A stretch of 9,378 bases of DNA from Actinomycetota bacterium (GTDB lineage Bacteria > Actinomycetota > Actinomycetes > Streptosporangiales > Streptosporangiaceae): NCBI GenBank assembly GCA_003161205.1, contig PMOU01000636.1:5923-15300 (forward strand). The letters are read 5' to 3'. The translations under genes were made by a program, and so were the position numbers. A model generated the notes under the pieces. That model made no database searches and was not told the DNA's origin. It saw only the letters and a program-made list of their open reading frames with translations. Position 1 is the stretch's first letter. The number at the start of each line of letters is the position of its first letter. Shown here piece after piece: positions 1-6,600 of the stretch.

Positions 1-54
1 ACCAGCCAGTGCCGCGCAACCAGCCAGTCCAGCGCAGCCAGCCAGTGCCGCGCT
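1..54. repeat. 18-bp tandem repeat, three copies, at window edge
   Basis: Three consecutive 18-bp units (1-18, 19-36, 37-54) share the core ACCAGCCAGT followed by a variable GC-rich half ending GCGC. The array may continue to the left of the window. In one plus frame it reads as PVPRNQ-type hexapeptides and in a minus frame as LRGTGW-type hexapeptides. The multiple-of-three period would suit a coding repeat, but I cannot tell which strand, if either, is translated. Confidence 0.6.
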
Positions 55-295
55 GCAGGCGGTGCCGGGGGCAGACGCGCCGGCCCATCCGAGTCCGGTC
101 CCCGATCGCCAGAATTACGTGGGCCGTCATCGGGCAGCAGGACCGGACCGAGCTAAGCCAACGGGTCAGTAGAAATCTACGCGGCGTCCCGCAGGCGGCC
201 CGTGAGGCGTGCATGTACCAGCGAACGACCGGCCCGCGGGCGCGTGTCGTCATCGAGGCCGACCTGACCTCGCCAAGCCGCCGCGAGCGCGGAAC
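55..295. other. Stretch with no supportable gene
   Basis: This lies downstream of the minus-strand aminotransferase. A plus-strand open frame (9-299) covers it, but the product is Arg-rich, has no recognisable domain, shows no ribosome binding site, and is the sort of frame that GC-rich DNA leaves open by chance. GCCCGCGGGC at 232-241 is a self-complementary 10-mer but has no U-tract on either strand, so it is not a convincing terminator. A partial gene entering from the left cannot be excluded. Confidence 0.4.
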
Positions 296-1426
296 CTAGC
301 CGAGCGCGCGCTCGACGGCGCCGGCCACCCGAGCCTGCTGCTCGGGCGTGATCTGCGGGTAGAGCGGCAGCGACAGCAACTGACCGGCGGCAGCCTCGGC
401 GACCGGGAAATCGCCAGGCCCATAACCAAGGTGCCGGAAGGCCGGCTGCAGGTGAACGGGCACCGGGTAGTGGATCCCGGCGTTAATTCCTTCGTCGTGC
501 AGGCAACGCAGGACGTGATCCCGGCGCGGAACTCTGATGACGTACAGATGCCACACGTGCTCGTTGCCGGGTGCGGTCCGGGGGAGAATGACGTCGGGCA
601 GGTCAGCGAGCAACTCGGCATAACGGCTCGCTGCCTGGCGCCTCGCCAGGTTGCCTGCCGCCAGGCCGCGGAGCTTAGCCCGCAGCACAACCGCCTGGAA
701 GGCGTCGAGCCGGGAATTGAACCCGATAGTGAGGTGTTCGTAGCGACGCTCGGATCCATGATCGCCGAGCAGGCGAACCCGCCGCGCGTATTCCGCTGAC
801 TCGGTCAGTACCGCCCCGGCGTCGCCATAGGCACCGAGATTCTTGCCCGGGTAGAAACTCACCCCGGCCAGCAAGCCGAACGAGCCGGCAGGCCGGCCGC
901 TTTGGGCTGCGCCGTGCGCCTGCGCAGCGTCTTCGATAAGCACGGTCCCGTTCCGGGCGACGTCAGCGATGGCGGCCATCGGCGCCATCTGGCCGAAGAG
1001 GTGTACCGGGATCACCGCCCCGGTCTGCTGGCTCAGGGCCGCCGCCAAGGCTCCCGGATCGAGCAGCAGGTATTCGGGATCCACGTCAGCAAACGCCGGC
1101 CGGGCGCCCGCGCGCACGACGGCCTCCGCCGTAGCGACGAAGGTGTTCGCCGGCATGATCACTTCAGCTCCGGCGGGCACCTCGGCCGCGCGCAGGGCTA
1201 GCTCGAGCGCGTCGGTGCCGCTGGCCACGCCAACGCAGTGCGCGACGCCGGTGAAGGCTGCGTACTCTCGCTCGAAGGCGGCTGCCACCTCGCCTTTTAT
1301 GAAGGCCGTGCTGCCGATGACGTCATCGAAACCTGCCTGTATCTCCGCCGCTACCGGAGCGTGCGCAGCCCGCAGGTCCACCAGCGGTATAGCCGTCACC
1401 ACATCTGCCTGGTCGCCCACCATCAT
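296..1426 (-). CDS. DegT/DnrJ/EryC1/StrS family PLP-dependent sugar aminotransferase
   Basis: The 376-residue product is full length for the family, which transfers an amino group (usually from glutamate) to keto-sugar nucleotides such as dTDP- or UDP-4-keto or 3-keto hexoses in the cytoplasm. The family start PLVDL is at residues 14-18, the cofactor phosphate-binding stretch SGTDAL at 69-74, the EDAAQAHG segment with the Asp that pairs with the pyridine nitrogen at 165-172, and the Schiff-base lysine in FYPGKN is K195. GIHYPVP at 317-323 and LPLYP at 353-357 are typical C-terminal blocks. The start is uncertain: ATG at 1426 and ATG at 1423 are adjacent, with GAGGG directly before the first, and a GTG at 1399 would begin closer to the conserved core. 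The gene diverges from the ATP-grasp gene. Fold and chemistry are secure. The exact sugar is not, although the motif set resembles enzymes making 3-amino or 4-amino deoxysugars for surface glycans or glycosylated metabolites. Confidence 0.95.
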   Translation of the reverse strand: MMVGDQADVVTAIPLVDLRAAHAPVAAEIQAGFDDVIGSTAFIKGEVAAAFEREYAAFTGVAHCVGVASGTDALELALRAAEVPAGAEVIMPANTFVATAEAVVRAGARPAFADVDPEYLLLDPGALAAALSQQTGAVIPVHLFGQMAPMAAIADVARNGTVLIEDAAQAHGAAQSGRPAGSFGLLAGVSFYPGKNLGAYGDAGAVLTESAEYARRVRLLGDHGSERRYEHLTIGFNSRLDAFQAVVLRAKLRGLAAGNLARRQAASRYAELLADLPDVILPRTAPGNEHVWHLYVIRVPRRDHVLRCLHDEGINAGIHYPVPVHLQPAFRHLGYGPGDFPVAEAAAGQLLSLPLYPQITPEQQARVAGAVERALG

Positions 1427-1730
1427 CCCTCACGCCTCGCCGCAACCACCATTACCTGTCTCCCGGGGGCGACCCTACCGCCACCAGCGCGGCCAGCAGA
1501 AAACGCCAGCCAGAGCACTGCCCCAGGCCTCGCGTTACGCGCGTCACGCGCATCCACCTATGTACAGTGGCTGACGGCCAGCTCAGGCCGGGCCGGAAAC
1601 AGGCAAGCATGACTTTCCCCACATCGCCGCATGGGTGGACGACGGCCCGAAGACTGCGTGCGGATCGTCGTGGCTCAGCCGCCGCGCCGGTCCCGCTAGT
1701 GCAGAGACCCCGAACTGGATATCCGCAGAC

Positions 1731-1800
1731 CAGGGCATAATCTTCATACCGCCCATTTGTTCTTATTCTGCCACTATTCGGACTCAGGTCGTTAACATGA
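1731..1800 (+). promoter_or_regulatory. AT-richer patch, candidate promoter region
   Basis: Within very GC-rich flanks this patch is close to half A+T. It contains hexamers resembling -10 elements: CATAAT (1736-1741, one mismatch to TATAAT), TATTCT (1764-1769) and TAACAT (1793-1798). None has a good TTGACA-like box at 16-18 bp, so I cannot fix a transcription start. A start here would give the ATP-grasp mRNA a leader of 250 bases or more containing the downstream hairpins. Confidence 0.22.
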
Positions 1801-1848
1801 AATTCGCGGAGAAATCCCAGTTAGAGCCCAGATAGCGGGTGGCCCGCT

Positions 1849-1879
1849 GTAGGCTCCGCGTACTGGCGTAGGCTCGGCG
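1849..1879. repeat. Short direct repeat, 19-bp period
   Basis: GTAGGCTCCGCG (1849-1860) and GTAGGCTCGGCG (1868-1879) match at 11 of 12 positions. The 19-bp spacing is near two helical turns, as for paired operator half-sites, but two short GC-rich copies could also be chance. Confidence 0.35.
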
Positions 1880-1911
1880 CGGCCGTTCTCGGCTGCTCCC
1901 GGCCCGCGCCG
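1875..1911. repeat. GC-rich inverted repeat
   Basis: CGGCGCGG (1875-1882) is exactly complementary to CCGCGCCG (1904-1911) across a 21-base spacer. There is no T-tract on either side, so it is not an obvious terminator. It could form a leader stem, but GC-rich arms of this length are common by chance here. Confidence 0.25.
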
Positions 1912-1961
1912 CTGTCGCGCTTGTGCTCGGCGGGCACGGTGCAGTTGCCGGTGTCCGGGTC

Positions 1962-1991
1962 GTCTAGCGGGACCTCAATCTCCCGCGAGAC
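1962..1991 (+). promoter_or_regulatory. 11-bp inverted repeat upstream of the ATP-grasp gene
   Basis: GTCTAGCGGGA (1962-1972) pairs with TCCCGCGAGAC (1981-1991) at 10 of 11 positions across an 8-base loop. It ends 71 bp before the ATP-grasp start. It could be a stable leader hairpin or the operator of a dimeric regulator. No U-run follows, so ordinary intrinsic termination is unlikely. Confidence 0.4.
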
Positions 1992-2005
1992 AGCGCAACC
2001 TGAGT

Positions 2006-2022
2006 CTCCTGCAGGACAGGAG
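2006..2022 (+). promoter_or_regulatory. Short leader hairpin
   Basis: CTCCTG (2006-2011) is complementary to CAGGAG (2017-2022) around a five-base loop, CAGGA. It sits 30 bp before the ribosome binding site GAGGAG. The left arm, CTCCT, is itself complementary to a Shine-Dalgarno sequence, so alternative pairing with the GAGGAG at 2052-2057 is possible and could affect translation. This is a pattern observation only. Confidence 0.3.
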
Positions 2023-2062
2023 CCGGGAATGCGCTACGGGCCAGAGAAACTGAGGAGTCGTC

Positions 2063-3208
2063 ATGGTGTCCGGCATGTCGAGGGACCGTAGCGGGGGCCC
2101 GGATGTCATCCTGGTCGATACGACCTGGGCCAGTGTGGACTTTATGGCTCACCAGCTGGTCAAGCGCGGACTGCGCGTTCACGCGTTCACGCCGCACATG
2201 CACCGGCCACGTTACCTGCGGGTTACTGCCTATCCCTATACGTCGTACGTCGAGCAGCCGCTGAAAAAAGAGAGTTCTGACTCTTTCCGGGCCATGGTGG
2301 AGAGGATTGACCCGGCGTGCATTATGCCGTGTACGGAGGAAGCGCTGTACTGGATGTGGGACCAGCCTGACCACATCCAGCGGCTGTCTCTCCCCGATGT
2401 CGACCCCGACGTCAGGCCGCTGCTGCTGGATCGTGCCCTGCTGCTGGAGGAGGCGGACGCCTGGGGGGTGCCGGTTCCGGCGGGGATACCACTCGCCAGC
2501 CGGGCAGACTGTGACGCGGCCATTGCTAGAGGCCTGCCGCTCATGGTCAAGTCGGGAAGGTCCGTCGGAGCCTCATTCGTGGCGCTGTGCCGCACGTCCG
2601 AGGAGGTCATCACGGCGTTTGAGCGGTTCACCCCGCAAGGCGCATCGGTGACGGCGCAGCACTTCTACACAGGCCCGACCTACCAGGTCGGCGCATTCTT
2701 CGTGAATGGCCAGGCGGTGCATCTCTATGTCGGCGAAAAGACGGTCATGTGGCCGAAGCTGACCGGCTATTCCTATGAGGTGCGGTCAGCGAGCGAGCCG
2801 TACCTGTCGCAGTTGCTGCAGTACGCGGAATCGGTGTGCAAGCAACTGCGGTTGACCGGGATGGCAGGGTTCGATTTTGTCCTAGGCGAAGACGGCGAGT
2901 TCCGTTTCGTTGACTTCAATCCCAGGCTGTGGGGTTGCGCCGACGCGACGCTGTCGGCTGGGGTCGACTTGTACGACGGGCTGGCCCGCTGGATCCGCGA
3001 CGGTACCGCCGGTCCTCCGACGAGGCCCCTCCCGGGAATCGTGCACCGGGTGTTCCCCAAGTACGCCTTCGAGCCGTCCGGGATAAGCCCGTGGCGGCGG
3101 CTCGGCAGCCTGCGCGACGCGCCGTGGGATGTGCCGTCCTTTATCATCGGTGAAGCACTCGTAGAACTACGCAACCGCGTCACGGCCCGGAACGCCAAAG
3201 CGCGCTAG
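2063..3208 (+). CDS. ATP-grasp superfamily enzyme, specific substrate unknown
   Basis: The 381-residue product has ATP-grasp layout: an N-terminal pre-ATP-grasp fold (about 13-120, with VILVDTTWAS and IMPCTEEALYW), then the ATP-binding lobes. VKSGRSVGAS (162-171) has the nucleotide-binding Lys and glycine-rich loop, FYTGPTYQVGAFF (201-213) is the usual second strand pair, and FDFVLGEDG (270-278) followed by DFNPRLWG (284-291) supplies the metal-binding acidic/Asn residues and the Arg that contacts phosphate. Family members activate a carboxylate as an acyl phosphate and join it to an amine or thiol; carbamoyl phosphate synthase-like and peptide-ligase-like branches are the closest in feel. 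ATG at 2063 is well chosen, with GAGGAG at 2052-2057. No signal peptide or membrane helix is present, so it is cytoplasmic. It leads a plus-strand group encoding membrane glycan-type proteins, which suggests it modifies a glycan precursor or lipid carrier, but this is inferred from position only. Confidence 0.88.
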   Translation: MVSGMSRDRSGGPDVILVDTTWASVDFMAHQLVKRGLRVHAFTPHMHRPRYLRVTAYPYTSYVEQPLKKESSDSFRAMVERIDPACIMPCTEEALYWMWDQPDHIQRLSLPDVDPDVRPLLLDRALLLEEADAWGVPVPAGIPLASRADCDAAIARGLPLMVKSGRSVGASFVALCRTSEEVITAFERFTPQGASVTAQHFYTGPTYQVGAFFVNGQAVHLYVGEKTVMWPKLTGYSYEVRSASEPYLSQLLQYAESVCKQLRLTGMAGFDFVLGEDGEFRFVDFNPRLWGCADATLSAGVDLYDGLARWIRDGTAGPPTRPLPGIVHRVFPKYAFEPSGISPWRRLGSLRDAPWDVPSFIIGEALVELRNRVTARNAKAR

Positions 3209-3253
3209 TGCTGACCGGAACAGCCGATTAGCCGACCTGGCTATGAACTGGCC

Positions 3254-3290
3254 GGGCACTGCCATCCTCGGACGGGAGGCTCGGGTGCCC
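3254..3290 (+). promoter_or_regulatory. Two-part stem-loop between the ATP-grasp gene and the small membrane protein
   Basis: GGGCAC (3254-3259) pairs with GTGCCC (3285-3290), and inside it CCTC (3266-3269) pairs with GAGG (3276-3279). It begins 46 bp after the ATP-grasp stop and could act as a 3' end stabiliser or attenuator. There is no T-tract, so readthrough into the next gene remains plausible. Confidence 0.35.
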
Positions 3291-3296
3291 CCAGCC

Positions 3297-3310
3297 CTGT
3301 AAATTTACAG
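3297..3310. promoter_or_regulatory. Perfect 14-bp AT-rich palindrome, candidate operator
   Basis: CTGTAAATTTACAG is a perfect palindrome with no spacer, embedded in GC-rich DNA and ending five bases before the ribosome binding site of the small membrane protein. Perfect AT-rich dyads of this length are typical targets of dimeric helix-turn-helix regulators. Its centre could also serve as a -10-like element. No cognate regulator gene is visible in the window. Confidence 0.5.
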
Positions 3311-3315
3311 CTCAC

Positions 3316-3322
3316 GGGGAGG
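3316..3322 (+). promoter_or_regulatory. Ribosome binding site that decides the start of the small membrane protein
   Basis: GGGGAGG abuts ATG 3323 with no spacer, which is too close for initiation, but lies six bases before GTG 3329, an ideal distance. This favours the GTG start. Confidence 0.55.
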
Positions 3323-3328
3323 ATGACT

Positions 3329-3697
3329 GTGGGATACCCAGGGATTATGCCGCCGGCGGCGCAACGAGCCGAAGCGCTTGACGTCCTGGCGGCAGCGGTC
3401 GCTGTCGCCTTGCTCGCCATGGTGCAGGTAAACGCTTCAGGGCTGCCGCGCATCCTGCTGGTGCTGGGATTTACCTTCTTCGTTCCAGGACGGGCCATCA
3501 TTACCAACTTCCCGCGGATGGCACGCTGGTCGGAACTGGGCGCGTCCATGCTTGTCAGCCTTGGTGTCCTGGCATTCCTGGCTACCGTCTCGCTGTGGGC
3601 TCACTATTGGCATCCACTGGGCTTGTTCCAGGTCGAGGCCGTGCTAAGCCTGGCCGGGCTGGCGGTCGGCATCGTCCAACGTCGAAGGAACTCATGA
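3329..3697 (+). CDS. Small polytopic membrane protein, DUF1616-like
   Basis: The 122-residue product (124 if ATG 3323 is used) has four likely membrane helices, roughly residues 19-36, 41-59, 70-95 and 98-117 counted from ATG 3323. The second helix carries LVLGFTFFVPGRAI, which resembles the LPF..FLPGYAL signature at the start of DUF1616 membrane proteins. Those proteins often occur in archaeal and actinobacterial surface-glycan loci and have no assigned chemistry. The protein ends in the basic tail QRRRNS. GTG 3329 is preferred because of GGGGAGG at 3316-3322. The stop overlaps the next start as ATGA (3694-3697), so translation is probably coupled and the two proteins may act together, perhaps as subunits. 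Function is unknown; the DUF1616 likeness is by eye and covers only the short helical core. Confidence 0.72.
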   Translation: MGYPGIMPPAAQRAEALDVLAAAVAVALLAMVQVNASGLPRILLVLGFTFFVPGRAIITNFPRMARWSELGASMLVSLGVLAFLATVSLWAHYWHPLGLFQVEAVLSLAGLAVGIVQRRRNS

Positions 3698-6600
3698 CAG
3701 ACAGTGCACCGACCGGCAACGGTGACCGCCGTTCCGAATGGGAACCTGACAACGGATCGGCACCTGCCGGGGCAGCTTCATCCGGTGACAGGCACCGGAC
3801 GCTGAATCAAGCCGGACCTCCTGATCAAGCCGGGCCTCCTGATCAAGCCGGGCATCGAGCTGCGGCCAACATGCGGCCAGCACGACCCACCAGGCGAGCC
3901 CTGATACCGGCGCCCGGCGCGGAGGCGCCGACGACCCTGATGCCTGCCGTCCCCCCGCGCGCCCCGCGACGGCCCAGTATCATCCATGTTTCGGACGTGG
4001 CCCTGCCAGTCGCCATCGCGCTCTGGGCGATCGGGGTGAGCCGGACGAACGCGACGACGCTCGGACCGTTCGGGCTTCCGGCGCGGTTGCCGGTTATCTT
4101 CTACGCCGGAGTCGCTCTCCTCGTCCTGTCGGCTGTGATCGAGCTCACGATCGAGAATCCGTCCCGGTGGCGGATGGCCCTGCACGCGATCGGGCTGGTG
4201 GTCATGCTGTACGGGACCGCCCCCTTGGTGTACCCGGAGGGACGCTACTCCTGGCTCTACAAGACCATCGGAGTGATCCAGTACATCAACGTGCACGGCC
4301 AGCTGGATCGCCACATCGACATTTACCAGAATTGGCCAGGTTTTTTCGCTCTCGCTGCCTGGTTCGGAAAAGTCGCAGGCGTGGGTTCCCCGCTTGCCTA
4401 TGCGAAGTGGGCTCAGCTCGTATTCGAGCTCGCCGCCCTGCCTCTGCTTTACCTTATTTACGACGCGCTCCCGCTGAGCTTCCGGCAGCGCTGGATGGCG
4501 CTCCTGCTGTATTCGGGCGCCAACTGGATTGCCCAGGACTATCTCTCACCCCAGGGCCTCGGTACAGTCCTCTCGCTGGGCATCATGGCGATAACGATGC
4601 ACTGGCTTTACACGGGCAACCGAGCCCCGTTCGCGCCGGGACGCCGGCAGCTTCGACGGAACCTGGCGATCGAACGGGAACGGGCCGGCCGGCAGGCCGC
4701 GGTCTCCATGCAGGAGGTTAGAGAGGCATACCAGACAGTAAGGTCCAGCCAGGGGCCGCCGGGGATCGACGGCATCACGATCGCGGACTTCGAGCAGCAC
4801 CTGACACATAACCTGCAGAAAATCTGCGATCAGATGCGTTCGGGGGACTACCGCCCCGCTCCGGTCCGCGCCGTGCCGGCACCCGAAGGGCGCCAGGCCG
4901 GGTTCAGCGGCGTCCCCACGGTCAGCGACAGAATCGCCCAGACGGTTGTCGCCCGCAGGCTCAAGACCCGCCTGCTCCAGATGCGCCGCGCCCAAGCTGA
5001 CGGCCACGCTAACCTGCCCGCGGGCCAGCAGCCCGGCAACTGGACCATCATGCTTGATACGCAGGCGGTTTCCGCCAACCTCCGGCACGATCTCATGCTC
5101 ACGGTGGTCGCGGCGACCACGGACCAGAGGTGGGTCGTCGATTATGTGCGGCGGTCCTTGAACGTGCCGGTGCAGCGACCCGACGGGTCGCTGGGCACCA
5201 ATGACGCCAGCACGCTAGCGGGATCTCCGCTTTCACCGGTATTGGCTGATCTGCTCCTCTACTACGCCTTCGACACCTGGATGGGACATGACTTCCCGGA
5301 CGTCAGGTTCGAGCACCGTCCGGATGCCGTCGCAGTCCACTGCACCAGCGAGCGGCAGGCGCGCTCGGTGCAGGCAGCGATTACGCGGCGACTGGACGAC
5401 GTCGGATTGAAGCTCAGCCCGCACAGCACCCGGATCGTGGCCAGCCAGGATGGCGGCACCGCAGCGCATTACGGCAAGACGCAGCGGTACGGTACCGTGC
5501 AGTCCGATCTCACCGCCCCGGCGACTTCGGGGTATCGCTACCCGGCCGCGGAGCCGCGTCGCCTGCACGCCAAACCATCCACGGATCTGCTTGTAGCCCC
5601 CCGGCGTCGCACCGCTTTCCTGGTCACCATCCTGTTCCTCTACCTCGTGCTGACATTCACCCACGAACTGTCGCCCTACATCGTCGCCGTCCAGTTGGGC
5701 GTCCTCGCGGCCGCGCGTCCGCTGCGGCCGCGCTGGCTGCCACTTGCCATGATCGCCATCGCGATCGGGTACCTGGTGCCGCGTCTTTCGTACGTAGAAA
5801 GTACATACGGCCTGCTGAGCTCACTAGGCAGCTTCTTCTCGAACGTGGCACCCCCGTCCGCATCCTCCACCGCCGCCACGGGCGGCATCCCGGCCAGCCA
5901 GATGCTGATCCAGCACTTCGCGGAGGGGCTGTCCGCGGTCATCTGGCTGCTCGCTCTGGCCGGCGCCTGGCGGCGGCGGCATTCAGGGCGAATCGTGCTG
6001 GCCCTGCTTGTCCTGACCTACTCGCCCGTCCTCGTCCTGCTCGGGCAGGCGTACGGCAACGAGGGGATCTTGCGGGTCTACCTCTTCTCCCTGCCGTGGG
6101 CCGCCGCCCTGGCCGCGGCCGCGGTCGAACCGGGGACCCTGTCCCGCAAAATGGCGCCGCGCCTGCGCGGCGCCACCGGCGGCCTCGATTTCTCCTGGAT
6201 CAAGCATGTCCTGCGCTGGCTACGCGCCCCGGTGGCGCTGTGGTTCGTCCTGGGCGTGTTCATCGTCGCCTTCTTCGGGGATGACGCTGTCTATACCTTC
6301 CCCAAGTCGGAAATCAATGCGATCACGTCCTTCCTGCAGAGCGCACGTCCGGGCCCTATTTACGTGGCAGAGGGTAATGTTCCCTTGGGAGATACGGCCG
6401 GGTACGACCTTTTCCCGGTGAACAGCATCTTCGGCTCCCTCGGGGGGACGCCGCTGGTAAACCAAGCTACGGCTAACATTGCCACGGTGATCGCCGGGAA
6501 CTCCACGCAGTACACGCAGGGCCGGCAACCTGTTTATGTGCTGATCGCGCCCAGCATGGTGCCGTTCAACGCCGCTTACGGGCAGGCACCGCCCGATAGC

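Larger units (their letters stand above)
1427..2062. other. Divergent intergenic region
   Basis: This 636-bp stretch separates the minus-strand aminotransferase from the plus-strand ATP-grasp gene and must hold promoters for both. I see no convincing gene. The small frame at 1635-1835 (GTG start, no ribosome binding site) has no recognisable domain. Contents from left to right: GC-rich DNA without clear signals (1427-1630), an AT-richer patch (about 1731-1820), a short direct repeat (1849-1879), a GC-rich inverted repeat (1875-1911), and two hairpins close to the ATP-grasp start (1962-1991 and 2006-2022). No tRNA or known riboswitch was recognised. Confidence 0.6.

Noticed and set aside
9..299. 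Open frame on the plus strand at the left edge
   Set aside because: Arg-rich product without domain or ribosome binding site; it is consistent with a chance frame in GC-rich DNA, though a partial gene cannot be fully excluded.
209..1612. Several plus-strand open frames opposite the aminotransferase
   Set aside because: They lie antisense to a full-length gene with intact motifs and give no recognisable product.
1635..1835. 66-residue frame in the divergent intergenic region
   Set aside because: GTG start without a ribosome binding site, no domain, and it overlaps the AT-richer putative promoter patch.
3595..3693. Upstream GTG extension of the 1003-residue protein
   Set aside because: It would overlap the small membrane protein by about 100 bp and has no ribosome binding site, whereas ATG 3694 has AAGGA and an ATGA overlap.
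4705..5463. Retron, diversity-generating retroelement or CRISPR-associated RT
   Set aside because: No template/variable repeat pair, msr/msd-like RNA, Cas gene or CRISPR array is in the window, and the scaffold motifs are of group II intron type.
4639..5604. A mobile, active group II intron inside the membrane gene
   Set aside because: No intron 5' GTGYG-type or 3' boundary, domain V-like hairpin, maturase domain X or HNH region was seen, the frame is continuous through both edges, and catalytic motifs are lost.
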